From Toxoplasma gondii ME49 (lineage: Eukaryota; Apicomplexa; Conoidasida; Eucoccidiorida; Sarcocystidae), in the NCBI RefSeq assembly GCF_000006565.2, contig NC_031475.1, positions 1,695,535-1,759,534 of the forward strand: 64,000 bases of DNA, given 5' to 3'. The notes beneath the pieces are model-generated. The model was not told the DNA's origin. It saw only the letters and a program-made list of their open reading frames with translations, and searched no databases. Positions 13,701-25,318 of this stretch are shown one piece after another. Positions within the stretch are counted from its first letter, which is position 1; each line of letters starts with the position of its first letter. Both the position numbers and the translations under genes were made by a program.

Positions 13701-15298
13701 TCGACACAAGGCTGTGTCTCCCTCCGCGAGTCTGTGCGGACGATGAGAGTTCCTGCGTAACGGAGCTCGTTTCTTTCTGCCTCTTCTCCCCACCGACTCG
13801 GCTTTCTTCTCTTCCTTTTCAGGCGACGCGAGGCGAATCAAAGGTGGGCGGCGGCCATGCGTGAGCTGCGGCACCGCGAAATCTTCCAAGGCGTTGCGGC
13901 TCTGGAGGTGAGAGAGCCTCTCGAGAAAAAAGACACTGGTGACTGTCTTCTTTCTCCACTCCCTTGCGAATCTCTTCCCCGCAGCAAGTTTCGACTTCTT
14001 CTGCCTTCTCTGTGTGTCGCTCTCTGTCAGTCAGCGTCTTCTTTTCAGTTCTCTTCTTTTGCCGCTCGCGACCCTTCAGAGCGTGCAGCGAAGCGCCCAA
14101 GTGATTTTCTCTTTCTGCCTCTTTGTCTCTTTTTTCCTCTTCGTCCTTTCTCCTTTTTCTCCCGCTGTTTTCCGTTTTTCGTAGTTGTGCTGCGGTGTGA
14201 CTCTCAAAACTGCGGAGGAGATATTCTTCCAGTTTTTCAGTTGCCGCGACCTGTGTCGTTTTCTTCTTTCGCAGTCGATTGAGCGTGTGAATGCGGAGTT
14301 GCAGTGGCTGAGTGAGGCTGCACAAAAGCTCGGAGCTGCTGCTATTGGAAGTAAGACAGAGAATGAAAAGGAAGAGATGGCGTTTGCTTTTTCTTCTTCC
14401 CGATGCTGTTCCTTGCTCTTCTGTCTTCCTCTCTCTTTCGTATCTCCATCCTGGAGGGTCTCGGATATCCTCTTCCTTGCTGTTTTTCTGCGTTCTATTC
14501 TTCTGTTTTTCCTTTTCCTGCATGCACTGTGCCGCGCCATTGAATTGAGGTCTTTCTCGGAATCTTGGAAAAGGCCTTTTTTAGAAGCGCGAGTGCGTTG
14601 CCAAGAGAACTGGTCGAACGTGTGACTTCGGTGTGGCGTCGAGTACATGAAAGTAAAGGTTTCATGCCATTTGTTTTGTCCGCGCTTTCGAACAAGGCGT
14701 CGAGGACAGACAGAGAAAGTCTGAGAAAACGATTGCGAGGAAAAGTCTCTGTTTTTTGTACCATTGAGAGACGCTGGGTCTTTCAGGATTTCAGGACTGT
14801 CTTAAGCTAGAAGTTTTCTGTCTCTATTATCCAAGCGCTTTTGAGTTACATGAACGGAGTTCCTACGTCTTGGATGATCTGCGCTTCCGTGGTCTGCAGT
14901 GACGCATGACACAAAAAGACATATCTAGGCTCCAGCTCAAACGCAGTGCAGCTTGCTTCTCCTGTTTTGTCAAATTCCCGTCGTCGAAGTCGATCTTTTT
15001 CACGGACGTCAATCTCGCAGTACGTACGAACTTCCTTCTGTTTTTTATCTTGTGCGTTTCAGCGCGAGCTTCACCCACATCGCCGCCTTCCTGCGCCGCC
15101 GAGGCTTCTCTCTCTTGTGGTCTTCCTGCGTCTCTCGCCTTCTTTTCTCCGTCCGGCTCGCCAGTGCCGAGCCAGCCCCCTGCCCTTTTTCCTCCGGAGA
15201 CAGAGAGGAGCTCCAAAGAAGGGAAGGAGAGAGACGGACGCAGATCGAAAGGCGAAGACGCGGGAGGCGTGGAAGCGAACGAGAGGAACGGCGAGTAA
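4701..15298 (+). CDS. Giant SR-rich nuclear protein, six exons, about 2076 aa
   Basis: Modelled exons are 4701-4741, 6804-12133, 12936-13398, 13823-13907, 14275-14350 and 15063-15298. All junctions are GT-AG and every phase closes, giving 6231 nt. The protein starts MKKRKAARREEEE, then the 5.3 kb exon encodes a disordered chain packed with SR, RS, RE and ER dipeptides, the composition of spliceosome-associated SR-repeat proteins. The C-terminal 200 residues are different: a Pro-rich stretch, then an ordered-looking segment (RTAFVSVSVVDICTGKVG), a basic helix (REANQRWAAAMRELRHREI) and a probable coiled coil (SIERVNAELQWLSEAAQKL). By family composition a role in pre-mRNA splicing or nuclear speckles is likely, but I see no RRM, PWI or cwf21 domain. 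The tiny first exon and 2.06 kb first intron are the weakest part of the model; further exons could lie at 4742-6803. Coding exons from 6804 onward are well supported. Confidence 0.75.
5952..6116. repeat. 15-bp minisatellite, 11 units, in intron 1 of the SR-rich gene
   Basis: About eleven head-to-tail copies of a 15-bp unit close to CACATGGGCCTTCCC. Because 15 is a multiple of 3 and the unit lacks stops, five of the six reading frames stay open across it. This creates long artificial open frames on both strands, including two of 471 codons on opposite strands. By the gene model it is intronic. Confidence 0.9.
12358..12704 (+). repeat. 17/20-bp minisatellite, 19 units, in intron 2 of the SR-rich gene
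   Basis: Nineteen tandem copies of CCTAACGTTTTCCTCTG; eight copies carry an extra three bases (TTC) and one has CTAACA instead of CTAACG. Each unit on the transcribed strand contains CTAAC, which fits the eukaryotic branch-point consensus, followed by a pyrimidine run. No AG dinucleotide occurs anywhere in the array. The splice acceptor used in the model is at 12935/12936, about 230 bases downstream. Confidence 0.92.
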
Positions 15299-15921
15299 CG
15301 CAGGTCGCAAAGAAGCGGCGAAAGCGTCGAACTCCTGGCGGGCAAACCGAACGCGCAAGGCAGTCAACAGACAGCGCGAACGAAGAAGGAAGAAAGAAGA
15401 GAGCGGGAAGCAGCGAGTAGGGAGTTCTTAAGCGAGCGTTTTTAGCGTCCGAAAGTTGATGTGAAGAGAACAATGCAGTATATCGTTCTATTGAGGATGA
15501 GGCAGAGTATGAGGTGAAAGGGAAAGCAGATGGGGAAGACATGTTTGTGTTGTTGTGTTGTCGGAATAAATGCCAAGGCAACAGACTTCGTTACTAAGTG
15601 CGTCTGGCTCGGCGTTTTCTTCTCTCTGCGTCTGCCCGACAAGACGCAACAGCTAGCTTGAAGAGACACAAGGACCTCAATTCGCAGCGATCGGAGAGAA
15701 ATCGTGCATGCGACCCTACTGAGCATTGTTTCGAGCCTTTTTCTACAGGCCGTGAGAATGGATTCTTTGCTCTTTGAAAAATGGAACGGCCTCCAAAATG
15801 GAGACAAACACCGCAGAGAGATTTGCAGAAACCGTTCGAGACACGAGACTCTGGAAGGAGAAATCCTCTAAATCTTCAATTATGAAAAATGCTGCTTCAC
15901 TCAGTTACGACGTACTCCCCT

Positions 15922-15960
<39 letters not shown>

Positions 15961-16023
15961 CATGTATGCATATCTGTACGTAAGCAGATACTTATCCGCA
16001 TACGAATATATATATATATATAC

Positions 16024-16067
<44 letters not shown>

Positions 16068-16993
16068 ATATGCACATGTATAGGTATTTGCGCGTTTCGC
16101 TGGAGATTGGGTTATTTGGAGTTGATCGAGTGGAATCGGTGGCAGCCCCTCTGCAGAATTTCACACATCTAAAAGAAAGTGTAGAGGATGACGGTGAAGC
16201 CATGTCTGTCGACTGGCTTGCGTCTGCCTTGTGGCGTTGTACAGAGGGGGGACGAGATCGTTCTCCAGATCAGCAAGTAGACAGGAAAACTCTCTCGTTG
16301 GCTTGTGTCGACTGGGAAGAGTGCCGTGCAGACGCGTTCCCCCCGACAACAAAAAAGGAACGGCAATTTTCTTTCGCCTCTGGGGCGAGTCTCCCCCTTG
16401 ACGCCTTGAATTGCATGCGCATGCATGGCGCGATTTGTGCATTGGGGGATGGCTGGGAGCGAACCGGTTTGGAAGCGGCCGCCGCATGCGCGACTTGCCT
16501 GCGTCGTGTGTTTTGTTTTTCTGCTTCGACTCTTTTTCGACAAAGGAGGCACCGGCGAAGGACCCAGCTGCCTCACAAAGAGACAAAAAACAACTCGCGC
16601 GAGTGGAGACCGCAGAGCGCTGCTCAGACACACGGCCCGTCTCCCCCTGTGGAAGGCGGTTCCGCAACGCCCGTCTCGAGACAAAAAGGGAAGCGCTTTC
16701 GTTTTCTCTGGTGTTTCCTCTTTGTGCATCCCAGCAGGGTGGAAAGGCCAAGACAAAAACTCCCCAGAAAGCTTTCGGGATCGGTCTCTACCTCGACGCA
16801 TGCGCATCCCTGCACACCACCACGTCGACAATTGCATGCATACAAATCTAAAAAAAAGCCGGACATCCAGTTTTGGGTGGGCAAGTATTTCTCGACGCGT
16901 ATCGATCTGTGGGAGGTTTCAGGTTCTACGTTTGTGGGGACAGTGTAACTCTACGTGGAGAGAGACGAACAACCGATTTCCAGACTCGACGGT
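15299..16993. other. Convergent spacer between the SR-rich gene and PSS
   Basis: This should hold the 3' ends of two converging transcripts. It contains (TA)n tracts at about 15926-15958 and 16008-16063. Several GCATGC words lie near 16414-16490 and 16799. Open frames running through it lack splice-compatible partners and family resemblance, so I assign no gene. Confidence 0.5.
15926..16065. repeat. (TA)n microsatellite cluster
   Basis: Two long alternating TA runs separated by a short AT-rich linker, in the convergent spacer. Similar tracts recur in introns and spacers through the window. Confidence 0.95.
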
Positions 16994-19900
16994 CTACTCG
17001 TCTTTCTGGCCTTCCAACAGAGCCTTTGGCGAATGCGACTCGCGAGAAAGAGTCTCTCTTGCAGACAGGGAAGGTACCTCTGCACTAAGAGAGCTGCTCG
17101 ACATCCTCTTCAGACTCGACGGCCGCGGGCGGCGAAGCAACAACCACGCAATCACCGCGGCCAAGACGCAGACAATGCCAATCCAAGCGACCTGGAAAAA
17201 AGAAAACAGACGCGCGCAACGCTTCCAGAGAGACGCTGCAGGACCTCCAGTAACACAGCAGAACTCAAAGTCAAAGAAGAGGCAGTCCAGCGCTGTTTGG
17301 AAAACACAAGAGTTCGGAGTCAGGAAAGCAGAGGGCGGACGAGGTCGAAACGCGTTTCCTGAAGCCTCTGTCGAGACACCCTCAAAACCATGTCCACAAA
17401 CAGCGCAACGCAACAGAGAAGTTCGCACACAAACACTGGGAATCCAGAAACATGACAGCGACACCCACAACACAGAACGAACATATCCATATCCCTATCT
17501 TTGATTCAATCGACGCAGGCATGCCTTTAACCCCATTCGTCGTCTGTACTCGATGCAGCGAAATAGGAATGGAGCTCCGCATGCTTCAGCCCATGTGGAG
17601 GAGAGCACATGCATGCAAGTAGACTTGAGTCTGCGTAGACACAAATCCTGTGAAGACTGTCCTGAGTACGCGGTACCTACAATAATCCACTGGGGACAAG
17701 GGTCGTGAGGTTGGAGGCCGTGGAACCACTGGATCGAGAGGAGTGCCTCTGTGCTGACGACGGCGAGGTCAATCCAGCACTGCACTCCCATGCGTTTGCA
17801 GTTTCTGAAAAATCCAAACACACCACCGCAAAAAAAATCCATAAATTCACTAGAAGGAAAAGGAGACGTCTCACGCACAATGCCAAAAATTCAAAACTCC
17901 CCGGAAATGAAGCAGAAAAGTTTAAGAAGTTCACAAAAAGGTCCTTGTCATCTGCCTTTTCTTGGCGATTAAGTGAGAGACCGCTCTCACCTCACCTCTC
18001 TTCACAGAAGCAAGGCGCAGAGAAGAGGAGGGCAAAGCGACAGACACCGAGCGAAAACGGAATCGAACCAACATGGACCAGTCACACAACTGCCACAGGA
18101 ACAGACACAAGAAAAAGGCGACCTTATGACTCTCCGCTCTTCCCTCCACTGTCCATGCCAACGGACTTCCCCGTCTACACATATCTTTGTACAGGAAGTT
18201 ATATATATATGTATACACATATATATATATATATATGCACATGTATGGGCAGATCGATGTACAAATAGAGATACAGGTAATGGAAGATCTGCATCTGCGT
18301 GATATTGTTTTCTCGGATATACACGTCAGGATGCGGACGCTTCTGTCCATGCCCGCGAGTGGAGAGGCCGCAAGCGGCCTTTGTTTGCACTCACACATCT
18401 GTGACGAATTCGTAGTACTCGCGAGTTCCGGCCGCCGCCATGAAAGTCCAGAGAGTCAGACGAGCAAGAATCAAGCCGTGGGCAGGCTGAATCCAGAGCT
18501 CTGCCTTGAGGAAGAAAACGTTCAGGTCCAGCAAAGTCACCGCGACGCAGAAGAGCAGGAGACTCACAAACGTCGAGGCGCTTGAAAACAACTTGGGCCA
18601 TTTGTAACCCGTCCTGGAGACACCCAAAGCATACATATATAAATATATATATATATATATCTGGTCGCTTTGAGTTGCGCAGTTCTGGATCGCGGATCCT
18701 CTGTGTACAGCACCACGATCTGGTTATAACGGGATATTCACAATCCACGGTTTAACAATTGAATATGCCCTTCTCAAAGGTATCTCACGCACCTGCCCCA
18801 TCTCTCCGTCTCTCCAGCTGTCTCCGTTTTCGCGTATGTTCTTTATACTTCGTCATCACTTCTCCCTTTCTGTGGATGCCTCGAAACACGGACATGCCTT
18901 CCTTGCGCTCTGTCGTTCAAACTCATCACTCATATATTCGTGGATAAACAGATCCATAAATATATATATATATATATTTGGAGAAGTCATCTACAAACAA
19001 ATATACATACACATAAAGATATAGATATATTTGTTTATATTTTTTGTGTGTATTGCGGCTGCTTGTTTCTACTCCACGACAGAGAGTTCGCAACGGAGGC
19101 GACGTCCTTCCCTCAGGCTTTATCTTCACCATTCGTAAGGAGCGAACTGTCGGAGAGATCCAGGGACGACGCGGCAGCCTGAGCGTCGTGAGCGGACTGG
19201 ACTGGCGGATCTTTTGCGGCTTCGCAGTTCGTTTTCCGGACAGGAAGACGGCGACGACGGCATATTTGAGGCAACATTCGGTTCGATCTCCTCCTCCCTC
19301 GCATCCCGACAGGAGGAAGACGTCGGAGAGGGCAGAGACGACTGGGGGCAGGACGCCGAGACCAAGGAATCGTCGTCATGCCAGAAATACTCCTTCATCT
19401 GGAACCGACGACAGAGTGCGAGGCCGAGGTACATGCCCAGCAGGTTGCAGCCGAAAACGTCGAGAATCAGCTGAGCATACAGCAGACGGGCGGGAGGGAA
19501 GGAGTGAAACAGAACCAACGAAGCTTTTTCTGCCGGTCTTTTCAGCAGCGGTCGTTATACACTCGGGGACCTTGTGTGTTACATCTTCGTGACAACTCGA
19601 TGGGGGCGTATTCGGAAGACTCTGCCCACGAATCTTCTCTCCTCCAGGTCCGTCGGCTACGCACAAGCGTCACACAGCGGCTGGACTGCATGCGTCGAGA
19701 GATAGGGAGGTCCATGTCGAGAAGTTCGCGCGCGGAAGGTGATCTGCCTCTTCACCCGTCGCTTGTCTCAAGCTTTGTCACAGGCCGACCCAGCCGGAGT
19801 GCTCTTTAATGGTAAACTTTTTTGAAGAGTTCGCAGTCGCAGAGAGGCGGCAGAGTTGTGAAGGAAGGACAGACCAACTTCTGGTCTGCATTGGAGAGCT

Positions 19901-21232
19901 AAACAGGTTGGCACTTTCCTATCTGAAGGCGGTGCAAGAGAAAAACGCGCAGCCACTTGGGGGGGCGAAGAGGCACCTGAAGACGAGGGGAACCGTGGAA
20001 GGAAAAAATGGGCGGATGCCGGTGCGACACTGAGGCGATGCGCCAGGCGAGAGGATAAACACTCAGTGAATTCAGGGAAGTCACAGTGGGAGGGAAGAGA
20101 GGAACTCAGAAGCAGCTCCACACGGATGAGAATCGCCGGAGAAAGACAAGTTGAGAGCTCGACAACGACCCGAGTAGAGGGAACCAGCGAAGAGCAGCTA
20201 GACGTACATGGTCCCACCAACACTCCCAGAAATTGGGGAGAATGTGCCGGAGCGAAATTTCCATCCACTCAAAGAGCACCGAGAGAATCCACAGGAGTCG
20301 CGCGTCGCGAATAATCAGCGCCTTCACCAGCCAGCCGAAGAAGTGAGCCAACACAAAGACGTCCATGGAGCCCTGAGGACAAGGCAGAAGAAACGCGCAG
20401 AGGAGCGGCGTCTGCACAGAGGCCAGGAAGGAGTGAGCGGCGGAGAAGGAAAAGAAAGGAGCGACGGGATGTTCCGTCGAGCGAAGAGGAAGACTAACGG
20501 AGAGAGTCAAGGGAAGGACAAAGTCACAGGACCGGCGAGGCCTTCTCACGCACTCTGTCGACGAGGACCACGACACCCAGAGCGGAAGGATCTTCCGTGA
20601 CAAGGCAAATGAAAGAAAGCGAAAAAAAAGAGATTTCACCCCGCAGCAACAGCAACACACAAGAAGCCTTTGCCAGCACGAACAGAGAGACGACCTCCGC
20701 TGTCGACAGAGCCACAGAGGAGGGAAACGAAACGGTGAAGAGCGCAATTGCGAGAAAAAGAGACAGAAGGACCGCAATTTCGCTCTGAGGCTGCTCGGTC
20801 TAGACGACGAATGCACGAAAGAGAAAGAGAACCTTCGACTCCTTGATTCGTTTCGTAAATCTCAGCATGTACACAGACGCGAAAAGAGAGACGTGAGAAA
20901 AGGCGCTTTGAGACAGAAGAAAAACGAGAAACGAAAACTGTTTCCAAGGGAAACGAGTGTTCTTCGAGGCACAAACGAAGGCAGAAGAGTCGCAAAAAAG
21001 AAAGTCGAAAAACGGTTTATGGAGAGACATGTAACGCCGTGCTTCGAGTCAACAAAGAAGAAGGAGGCGCTTCTCTTACCGCCAAAGTCGAAAAACTGTG
21101 ACAGTTCTGCGCGTAACTCTTCTCCGGCAAAGGCTTTCCTAAATTTGGATCGATGTACCGCAAGCCACGGCGAACATCGTCCAGGTCCTGATCGAAGAAA
21201 AAATCAAAATCTTACACCTCAAGCATACTCAC

Positions 21233-21263
<31 letters not shown>

Positions 21264-22448
21264 CCTGAATGAATGAAAAGAGACGTGTGCACATGCATAT
21301 ACACACAAATATATATATGTATATATATATATGGATGTGTGTCTATTTTTATACATGAATACAGCATAGGTGTGTGCATTTGTAGACGGGAGGGTGGAGC
21401 TTTCATGAAAGATCGAGAGACGAAGAGGAGCAAGTGAATCGCATCGCGACGGAAGTGGAAAGACACAAACTTTTTGCGAGGAATGGATGAGTAAACGAAC
21501 CTGGAACAGGAGGAAGACGAGGAGCACGAGGTAAAGCACAGAACAGCCTTTGATGAACCTCCAGAAAATTGGAGTCGGCCGCACAAGCAGTCCGTCCGGA
21601 AACTGCAGAGTCCCGAAGATGAGGAACATAGACACCGCCGCGACAGATCCGCTGAACACAGACAGACGCACAGAGTTCGAGATCCTGTCAACTTCCAGTG
21701 CTCCAAACGGGAGGGCCGTTCATCACGCAGCTGAAACCCGGTGCAGGCAAAGGCGAACGCCCTCTCTGTCTACGTAGGTAAGTCTAGAAATGGAGTCGTC
21801 TTTGCCATTTACAGAGACTTCCCATATATAAATACATACATAAATATATACATAACTATATTTATATATCATGTATATGTCATGTATGTATCTGTGCAGA
21901 TGTGCAGACATGCGGAGAAAAAACTGTATCCGTACAAATATGGATGAAGCTCCACGCGTAGAACGACGCAGACGCATGCAAGTGTGCGTACGCGGAAATG
22001 CGGGGAAATTCTGTTTGTGGACGTTGCTCACATGAAAAAAACAAGAAAGGCGACTGCGCCGAAGCTGAGAGGACGCGGACAGACGCGTGGACCGGAGGAC
22101 CGGACTCCGAGAGTGCAGGGAAACAGACGAAGACGAGGAAAACGGAAACGACGAAGCTGAAACTTCCGCGAGACTCCCATGCAAACAGAAGCAAGTGAAG
22201 AAGACCTACCAGGCAATTCGCCATCTTAAACTTTCCGGTTCCGACACCGAAGACACCAATTGAGAAGCGACGAAAATGATGACCAAAGACGTACACAAAG
22301 TCGACACTGTCTTCGGCCTGCAAAGAAAAGAAAGACAACTCTTCTCAATCAGTTGAGGTCTGCATTCTTTGACATCTCCACTCCTGTGTAGTTATAAGAA
22401 TATGTCCACGTACGGTAGATGAGTACAACGCAAAGTCAATGGAGTCCC

Positions 22449-22495
<47 letters not shown>

Positions 22496-23284
22496 TGAAT
22501 ACATATCTGCTAAAGTCATGCCCATCGAAACTCACATATATCTATCCGACGCACATACATTGAGCCCCCCACCTTGATGCCTTTCTTAATTATGCATCTA
22601 TACGTAGGGGGAGAAAGCCGAGTCTATAGGAGGATATATACATTTACATGCACATATATGCAAATGAAGGCCTTCATGCTTAAATACACTGACCCATACG
22701 TTACACATATATACAAATACATGTATACACACATACGGCGCTTACAGACACACGGCTGCACCTACCTTTGTATCTTTCGACATTAACTTATTTGTATGTA
22801 TCTATACGACAGAGAGAGAAAGAGAAGAGTTTATGGATTCCTGTGTCCATATCTATACATTATATGAATACCTACGGAGTGGAGGAAGCATACCACATAT
22901 ACACTGATACATGCATTTATATATATGTATGTATATATGTATGTATATATGTATATATATGTATATATATGTATATATATGTATGCGCATATGTATAAAG
23001 AGGCAGGGCAGTGTTTTGTGTGTACTTTGGATGGTTGTTTTTTGTGGACTTCGTTGTGTCGGAGAGTTGGCTCACCTGTGCAGCCACCCTTCCTTGAAGA
23101 ATTCTGGAGCTTGAGAAGCTCTCGCTTGTGGGCTGATGTACTCGCGAGTCGGCACAGAGGTCTGCACACCGACGCTGCGCCTCAGAGGCTGAGAACCTCT
23201 CTCCTGTTCAGAGAAGGCGTGAGAGGCGGGAGAAAAGGAGGAAGCGAACGCGGCAGAGACGCGCGGAGCGGCGGTCCCCGACAT
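16994..23284 (-). CDS. PSS: Phosphatidylserine synthase, base-exchange type, nine exons, 551 aa
   Basis: Exons in coding order: 23284-23076, 22317-22210, 21684-21501, 21187-21080, 20372-20208, 19470-19130, 18613-18395, 17804-17681, 17191-16994. All are GT-AG and the phases close to 1656 nt. The protein matches PTDSS1/2-type synthases throughout: HRPKTVSTL near residue 69, FPDGLLVRPTP, DPNLGKPLPEKSYAQNCHS, AHFFGWLVKAL, LPNFWECWWDH, LILDVFGCN, and NCKRMGVQCW near the C-terminus. Residues H213, E238, E241, N250, E253, D257, D262 and N267 match, with identical spacing, the eight polar residues reported essential in mammalian PSS1. The family is a multi-pass ER membrane enzyme that exchanges the headgroup of PC or PE for serine. 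A Ser/Glu/Arg-rich insert of about 60 residues follows YFWHDDD in exon 6. Coccidia also have a phosphatidylthreonine synthase paralogue; the intact serine-type motif favours PSS but does not prove substrate. The start has A at -3; the frame stays open upstream, so a longer N-terminus is possible. Confidence 0.93.
18200..18236. repeat. (TA)n-rich tract in a PSS intron
   Basis: AT-alternating tract between exons 7 and 8 of PSS. Comparable tracts lie at about 18642-18660, 18960-18978, 21232-21256, 21310-21335 and 22463-22488, all in introns of the same gene. Confidence 0.85.
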
Positions 23285-24564
23285 CTTGAAGAGACGGGAG
23301 AAGCACAGAGAGAAAGAAAGACCGAGAGAGGAACAGAGACAGACAGAACAGACGGAGACAGCGACAGAACAGACGGAGACAGCGACAGAACAGACGGAGA
23401 CAGCGACACAAACGGAAAGAAGTCGAGATGGAGGCACACAGACAGAAAGGGAAAGAGGCAGAAAGGAAAAGGAAGAGCGGCAGCTATGGAGACAGGACGA
23501 GAAACAGAGGAAAAGGAAGGGGGAGCGAAGACCCAGAAGACAGAGTAACACCGAGTGTTTCAAGCTGAAAGATGAGAGCAAAAGGATCGACGACAGCGTT
23601 TCTCCCCGTTCTTCTCCTGTCTTGTCTCCTTTTTCTCCGTTCCCTCTTTTCCTGTCGCCGAGAGGATCTTTCCCCGTTCTCGATCTAGGCGATTCGCTTT
23701 TTTCCTCCGTCCTCTTTTCTACGTTCTTCCGTCGAGCTTCACGACGCGAACGCTCCTCGCTGGGCCGCCGTAATTGCCTGTCGCTTGAAACGCCGGCCTG
23801 TCGCCATGGCAGGCGACGCACAGACAGGGAGCAGAAGTCTCTGCCCGGTCTGGAAAATGGAGGCTGTTGTCTTCCTCCAGGAACTGAAGAGACAGAAGAA
23901 AGAGAAAGAATAGACAAAGGCGATGAAAGCACTCTGCTTGGCCGCGACGCCGTCGCATGCAGAGAGCCGGGAGACGGTGATGTCCTCTGCATGCACGACG
24001 GAGAGAGCCGGTGCGCAGTCGAGTCTCGGAGATCGACAGAAGCGAGGAAACAAGTGGACCAAAGAAAAAGGGAGAAGGAAGGGGAGAAGATCCAGGAGGA
24101 GACGGAAGAAACAGAAGAGCCGCTTTTCACCATCGACGCGCCTCTCAGAGACTACCTCTGAGTGACGAGAAAACGCGAGAAGAGAGAGGCGGGGAAGAAA
24201 GCAGGACAAAGTCGCCCGGAGCGCCGGAGACGAAGGAAAGAGTTGAAACGCGGAAGGCAAAAGTGTGTCAAATGGTCTTGCATTTCTCACTATCTCAAAT
24301 GCCTTGAAGTTGGGTCCACTGCCGGGGGAAAGATGACAATCACTTGGTCGCACATACCTTCTCGCTCTTCCTCGTCAGTGTCTCTTCGATTCTGTCTCTG
24401 CCCCCATCTCACGTTCCTCTCTCCTCTTCGTCTCCTGTCCTGTCGCGCCTTCGCTGACGCACCTTCGTCGTCTCTGTCTTCTTCCTCTGCTTGTTCTTCC
24501 TCTGCTCGCTCTTCCTCTGCTTGTTCTTCCTCTGCTCGTGAGGTCTACGCTTCAAGAACTCACC
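23285..24564. other. Divergent intergenic region between PSS and the small basic-protein gene
   Basis: This 1.28 kb region separates two divergently transcribed start codons and should hold both promoters and leaders. It contains a 21-bp repeat (about 23342-23409) in the presumed PSS leader. Pyrimidine-rich DNA lies at 24370-24540, including repeated CTCTGCTCGTTCTTC-like units. A + strand open frame (23286-24161) and - strand open frames to 24133 cross it; none resembles a known family. Confidence 0.5.
23342..23409. repeat. 21-bp tandem repeat, about 3 units, just upstream of PSS
   Basis: About three copies of a 21-bp unit containing ACAGACGGAGACAGCG. It begins roughly 58 bases upstream of the modelled PSS start codon, inside its presumed leader. 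Confidence 0.85.
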
Positions 24565-25102
24565 ATGGCGCTCTCGGCGTATTCGCTCCGTTCGCTCATA
24601 GTCACGTACAACTCCCGTAACAGATCTTCAATGAACGCTACCATCGAGAACCTGAAGAACGCTCTCCGTTGGACGTCTCCTTCCGAGTCTTCCTCTCCTT
24701 CTTCTGCTCCTTCTTCTGCTCCTTCTTCTGCTCCGTCTTCTTCATGGTCTCCGCCCTGGCCTGTGCCGCGGCGCGTTGGGCGGCGGCAGTGGCGAGTGAC
24801 GTATCTGAAGTCTCCCTTCAAGTACAAATATGCGTTGAGACACTATGTTTTCGAAGACCATCGATACGCCTTCGCGTTCTACGACGTCAACAGTGTGCAG
24901 GAAGTCGTCAGCGCCGCTCTCGGCGCCATGGCTGGCGAAACCTGCTGCTCCTGCCGCTTCTCATGGCGGTTCGCAGGAAGGGTAAAACGGAAAAAAACGA
25001 ACCTTTTCCGAGGCAAACGTCTCTGCGCGAAACGACGTTCTGCGGACAGCCAGCGATCCACCCCAATGCACACATCAAACAGAGCTACTCCACACACCTA
25101 CA

Positions 25103-25138
<36 letters not shown>

Positions 25139-25265
25139 TGTGCATATGAATACACCGTAAACCCTGTATATATATATATATATGCATATGTGTGCCTATG
25201 CATATGCAGGTAGTTTTGTAGAAAATATGGAGTTCCCTATACGTATATGTTACCAGACAACACTC

Positions 25266-25318
<53 letters not shown>

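Noticed and set aside
15962..16948. 328-codon + strand frame starting in a TA tract
   Set aside because: Its N-terminus is translated microsatellite. The rest lies in the convergent 3' spacer, has two competing frames of similar length and no family resemblance.
24552..24827. - strand Glu-rich frame opposite the small basic-protein gene
   Set aside because: The + strand frame has a strong start context, extends further and splices in phase to a charged C-terminus. The - frame ends abruptly and its Glu run is the complement of the Ser/Pro repeat.
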